Positions 4,906-6,771 of a DNA stretch of 6,771 bases are shown here, piece after piece. A program made the translations under genes and the position numbers. Position 1 is the stretch's first letter; each line of letters opens with the position of its first letter. Source of the DNA: TMED14 sp038145075 (GTDB lineage Bacteria > Bacteroidota > Bacteroidia > Flavobacteriales > Schleiferiaceae); assembly GCA_038145075.1 (NCBI GenBank), contig JAYQOY010000075.1, positions 1-6,771 of the forward strand, read 5' to 3'. The notes below the pieces were generated by a model. It searched no databases and was not told the origin of the DNA. It saw only the letters and a program-made list of their open reading frames with translations.

Positions 4906-5011
4906 GGCTAGGGAGCTCAGGCTTTCGCCTTCGCGCTAGGGGGCTAGGGAGCTCAGGCTTTCGCCTTCGCGCTAGGGGGCTAGGGAGCTCAGGCTTTCGC
5001 CTTCGCGCTAG
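4906..5011. repeat. Three 36-bp tandem repeats
   Basis: Units start at 4906, 4942 and 4978. The first two are identical; the third matches for 34 bp and then diverges. Each unit is two CTAG octamers (GCTAGGGA and GCTAGGGG) plus the 20-bp segment GCTCAGGCTTTCGCCTTCGC, which contains GAGCTC at its junction and the mini-hairpin AGGC-TTTC-GCCT. It fills the gap between the yigZ-like promoter and the glycosyltransferase gene. Confidence 0.95.
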
Positions 5012-5017
5012 CTAACT

Positions 5018-5044
5018 AGCCAACAAACTAACCAGCCAACAAAC
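5018..5044. repeat. 16-bp direct repeat AGCCAACAAAC
   Basis: AGCCAACAAAC occurs at 5018-5028 and 5034-5044, a 16-bp period, which is twice the octamer period of the flanking arrays. Confidence 0.6.
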
Positions 5045-5051
5045 GAAATGA

Positions 5052-5098
5052 GCGCGAAGCGCGGGCTTCCTAGCCTTCTAGCCCTCTAGCTCTCTCGC
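5052..5098. repeat. Mini-hairpin plus C-rich-strand CTAG octamer array
   Basis: The mini-hairpin GCGC-GAA-GCGC (5052-5062) is followed by octamers TTCCTAGC (5067-5074), CTTCTAGC, CCTCTAGC and TCTCTCGC (to 5098). This is the inverse orientation to 4906-5011, so the intergenic region is flanked by oppositely oriented arrays. The array ends 17 bp before the candidate glycosyltransferase -7 element. Confidence 0.75.
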
Positions 5099-5114
5099 TC
5101 ACACGCCCTTTGTT

Positions 5115-5122
5115 TACCTTCG
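5115..5122 (+). promoter_or_regulatory. Candidate -7 element of the glycosyltransferase gene (TACCTTCG)
   Basis: TACCTTCG matches TAnnTTTG at 5 of 6 fixed bases and ends 4 nt before the ATG at 5127, suggesting a leaderless transcript. The -33 region would lie in the CTAG array. No TTG box is evident. Confidence 0.4.
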
Positions 5123-5126
5123 TCTA

Positions 5127-5891
5127 ATGAAATGGACGCTGCTCGTTCCCACGTTTAACGAAGAGGCTGTGCTTGAGCGCTGCTTGGCTTCGGCGGTGGA
5201 CTTGGCAGACGAAATTTTGGTGGTGGATTCCTTTAGCACGGATGGGACGCTCGCTATTGCGGAGAAATTCGGAGCGAGAATCCTGCAGCGGGAGTATGAA
5301 AATTCGGCCTCCCAAAAGAATTGGGCCATCCCTCAGGCGAGTCACGAGTGGATTTTGCTGCTTGATGCGGATGAATGGCTCTCTCCGGGACTTCAAAAAG
5401 AGTTGCAACGTATAAAAACGGCTAGTGAACCTACGGAAGTCGGTTTCTGGATGTACCGCGCCAACCATTTCCTTGGCAAGCGAGTGCGCTACAGTGGCTG
5501 GCAGGGGGACAAGGTGATTCGGCTCTTCAAGCGGGATGCCTGTCGCTACCAGGAAAAGCACGTGCATGCGGAAATCCTAGCCGATGGTCCTGTTGAAAAA
5601 CTACGAGGGAAGCTGAACCACGACACGTTCAAGGGCATTCCTGCATGGGAGAGAAAGTTGCGTCGCTATGCCGCTTGGCAGTCACGCGACTACGATCGTC
5701 GAACGGGGGCTATCACCTTCTACCATTGGTGGTTGAAGCCGGGATTTCGATTCTTCAAGCATTTCATTTTGCGGGGCGGAATTTTAGACGGCTACGTCGG
5801 CTACAAAGTCAGCGCCTATGCGGCTTGGGCGGTTCGGCTCCGGTATGAGGCCTTGCGTGATCTCCGGGCTGGTCGACCTTGGGATGCATGA
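5127..5891 (+). CDS. Family 2 glycosyltransferase, WaaE/LPS-core type
   Basis: A 254-aa GT-A fold enzyme, probably a cytoplasmic-face sugar transferase for LPS core or another surface glycan. PTFNEE (8-13) opens the nucleotide-binding strand. DSFSTDGT (34-41) binds the donor, and DADEW (80-84) holds the metal-binding DxD. GWQGDKVIRLFKRD (124-137) and KHVHAE (144-149) follow, as in the WaaE-like beta-1,4-glucosyltransferase group. The C-terminal stretch NHDTFKGIPAWERKLRRYA (164-182) and the RGGILDGYVGYKVSAYAAW segment (216-234) are typical of that subfamily. ATG 5127 puts the first strand immediately at the N-terminus, as expected. The donor and acceptor sugars cannot be assigned. It is followed after 63 bp by the isomerase-like lipoprotein gene. 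Confidence 0.9.
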   Translation: MKWTLLVPTFNEEAVLERCLASAVDLADEILVVDSFSTDGTLAIAEKFGARILQREYENSASQKNWAIPQASHEWILLLDADEWLSPGLQKELQRIKTASEPTEVGFWMYRANHFLGKRVRYSGWQGDKVIRLFKRDACRYQEKHVHAEILADGPVEKLRGKLNHDTFKGIPAWERKLRRYAAWQSRDYDRRTGAITFYHWWLKPGFRFFKHFILRGGILDGYVGYKVSAYAAWAVRLRYEALRDLRAGRPWDA

Positions 5892-5928
5892 AAAAAGAAG
5901 GAGCAACGAAGGGTATTCATCTTCGCTG

Positions 5929-5936
5929 TACTTTTC
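5929..5936 (+). promoter_or_regulatory. Candidate -7 element before the isomerase-like gene (TACTTTTC)
   Basis: TACTTTTC matches TAnnTTTG at 5 of 6 fixed bases and ends 18 nt before the ATG at 5955, giving a short leader rather than a leaderless transcript. Read-through from the glycosyltransferase gene is equally possible, since no terminator is seen in the 63-bp gap. Confidence 0.3.
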
Positions 5937-5954
5937 GGGATTCAAAATCACCCC

Positions 5955-6771
5955 ATGAAAAACTATCCTATCCTTTTGGCTGCTGCGCTCGGTGCGGTAG
6001 TGGCCTGTTCTGCTCCGGCTGAAGAAGCTGCTGAAGCTCCCGCGGAGTTGGGCTACCAAGTGTACACCATTCGGGAAAATCTAAGCGATTCTAGCGCCAT
6101 CTATGCGGCTTTGGCCCAAACGGGCGAGATGGGCTTCACCTTGGCCGAAAGCTTTGGCTGGAATCCCATGGACAATAAGTTTTTGGGCATTTCGGGCGCG
6201 AATTGGAAGTCTATGCTCCACGACCACGGCCAAACGTCCATCAGCGGCCACTACATGCCGTTTGAACTCCTCGGCAACGAAGTCAAGGCCATCGACACCG
6301 CCATCATTCCCGGTATGCTCGATGCAGCAGCAGCCATGGGCCAGCACTGGGTGATTGTGCCCTGGATGATGCCCGAATGGCGCAACGAAGCGGGTGCCGC
6401 CGAAGTGGCCACCTTCGTCAATGCCCTAGGACGCCAAGCCAATGCACGCGGCATGCGCGCAGGCTACCACAACCACGACTTTGAATTCCTCACGCTCATG
6501 GCCGATGGTAGCACGATGTACGACTACCTCCTCGCGAATTGCCCGAGCGAGCTGGTCGACTTTGAAATGGACCTCTACTGGGTCGCCAAAGCCGGCCACG
6601 ATCCCTTGACCTGGTTTGCCCAGCATCCTGGTCGTTTTGTGCTCTGGCACGTAAAAGACATGGATCCCATCGACTCCACCCTCCAAGTGCCTGTAGGTCA
6701 AGGCCAAATCGATTGGCTTCGCATCTTCGCTGCCCGCGAGCAAGCCGGCATGCAGCACTACTTCTTAGAAC
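5955..6771 (+). CDS. Exported sugar phosphate isomerase/epimerase-like lipoprotein (3' truncated by window)
   Basis: The 272 visible residues start with a lipoprotein signal: MKNYPILLAAALGAVVAC, lipobox VVAC with Cys18, followed by an acidic, Ala-rich linker (SAPAEEAAEAPAE). The rest matches the AP_endonuc_2/xylose-isomerase-like TIM barrel. Candidate metal and catalytic residues are E65 (TLAESFG), H172 and H174 with E177 (YHNHDFEF), D206 (EMDLYW), H232 (WHVKDMD), and E272 at the window edge (YFLE). VGQGQIDW is the usual loop before the last strands. Exported members of this family occur in Bacteroidota and are linked with oxidised or keto-sugar metabolism; the substrate here is unknown. Despite the family name it is predicted to act outside the cytoplasm, so a sugar phosphate is an unlikely substrate. 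The end lies beyond 6771. Confidence 0.88.
   Translation, partial: MKNYPILLAAALGAVVACSAPAEEAAEAPAELGYQVYTIRENLSDSSAIYAALAQTGEMGFTLAESFGWNPMDNKFLGISGANWKSMLHDHGQTSISGHYMPFELLGNEVKAIDTAIIPGMLDAAAAMGQHWVIVPWMMPEWRNEAGAAEVATFVNALGRQANARGMRAGYHNHDFEFLTLMADGSTMYDYLLANCPSELVDFEMDLYWVAKAGHDPLTWFAQHPGRFVLWHVKDMDPIDSTLQVPVGQGQIDWLRIFAAREQAGMQHYFLE

Noticed and set aside
4906..5011. CRISPR array (36-bp repeats)
   Set aside because: The 36-bp units abut directly with no unique spacers, and no cas genes are present; these are plain tandem repeats.
6081..6758. Minus-strand reading frames opposite the isomerase-like gene
   Set aside because: The plus-strand frame is continuous with clear catalytic motifs and a signal peptide; the antisense frames are shadows of it.

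Overview
The window looks like a chromosomal segment of a Bacteroidota bacterium, probably a marine Flavobacteriales-type lineage with unusually high GC for that group. The evidence is indirect. Gene starts lack Shine-Dalgarno sequences, and several are preceded by octamers close to the Bacteroidota -7 element TAnnTTTG. There is a regulator-like protein with an N-terminal domain typical of this phylum (SYNTIRRFFGL motif), and an exported lipoprotein version of a sugar-phosphate-isomerase TIM barrel. No mobile element, CRISPR array, rRNA or tRNA gene is visible.

Layout. (1) 1-1114: mscL (minus) and an AlbA_2/Schlafen-type DNA-binding protein (plus) are transcribed divergently from a 42-bp gap. 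(2) 1115-1552: a gene-free stretch with 8-bp-phased CTAG repeats, a 10-N assembly gap between two near-identical ~104/125-bp copies, four GTAC boxes spaced exactly 11 bp apart, a candidate promoter, and a candidate small RNA ending in a clear intrinsic terminator. (3) 1553-3800: a 440-aa helical regulator-like protein (minus) and a 10-TM EamA/DMT transporter (plus) start head to head. (4) 3873-4888: a lone degenerate cyclic-nucleotide-binding-fold protein (plus) runs tail to tail into a YigZ/IMPACT-family protein (minus); their stop codons overlap. (5) 4889-5126: three perfect or near-perfect 36-bp tandem repeats plus more 8-bp CTAG repeats. (6) 5127-6771: a WaaE-like family 2 glycosyltransferase and, 63 bp on, an exported sugar phosphate isomerase/epimerase-like lipoprotein cut by the window end.

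The genes are mostly housekeeping or envelope functions (osmotic release valve, metabolite export, LPS-core glycosylation, exported carbohydrate enzyme) and do not form one obvious pathway. The most unusual content is non-coding. A family of 8-bp-periodic CTAG repeats with inserted GC mini-hairpins occupies three intergenic zones. It supplies the stop codon of the AlbA_2 gene and abuts promoters. The GTAC array with the small-RNA candidate is a second element that the genes do not explain.
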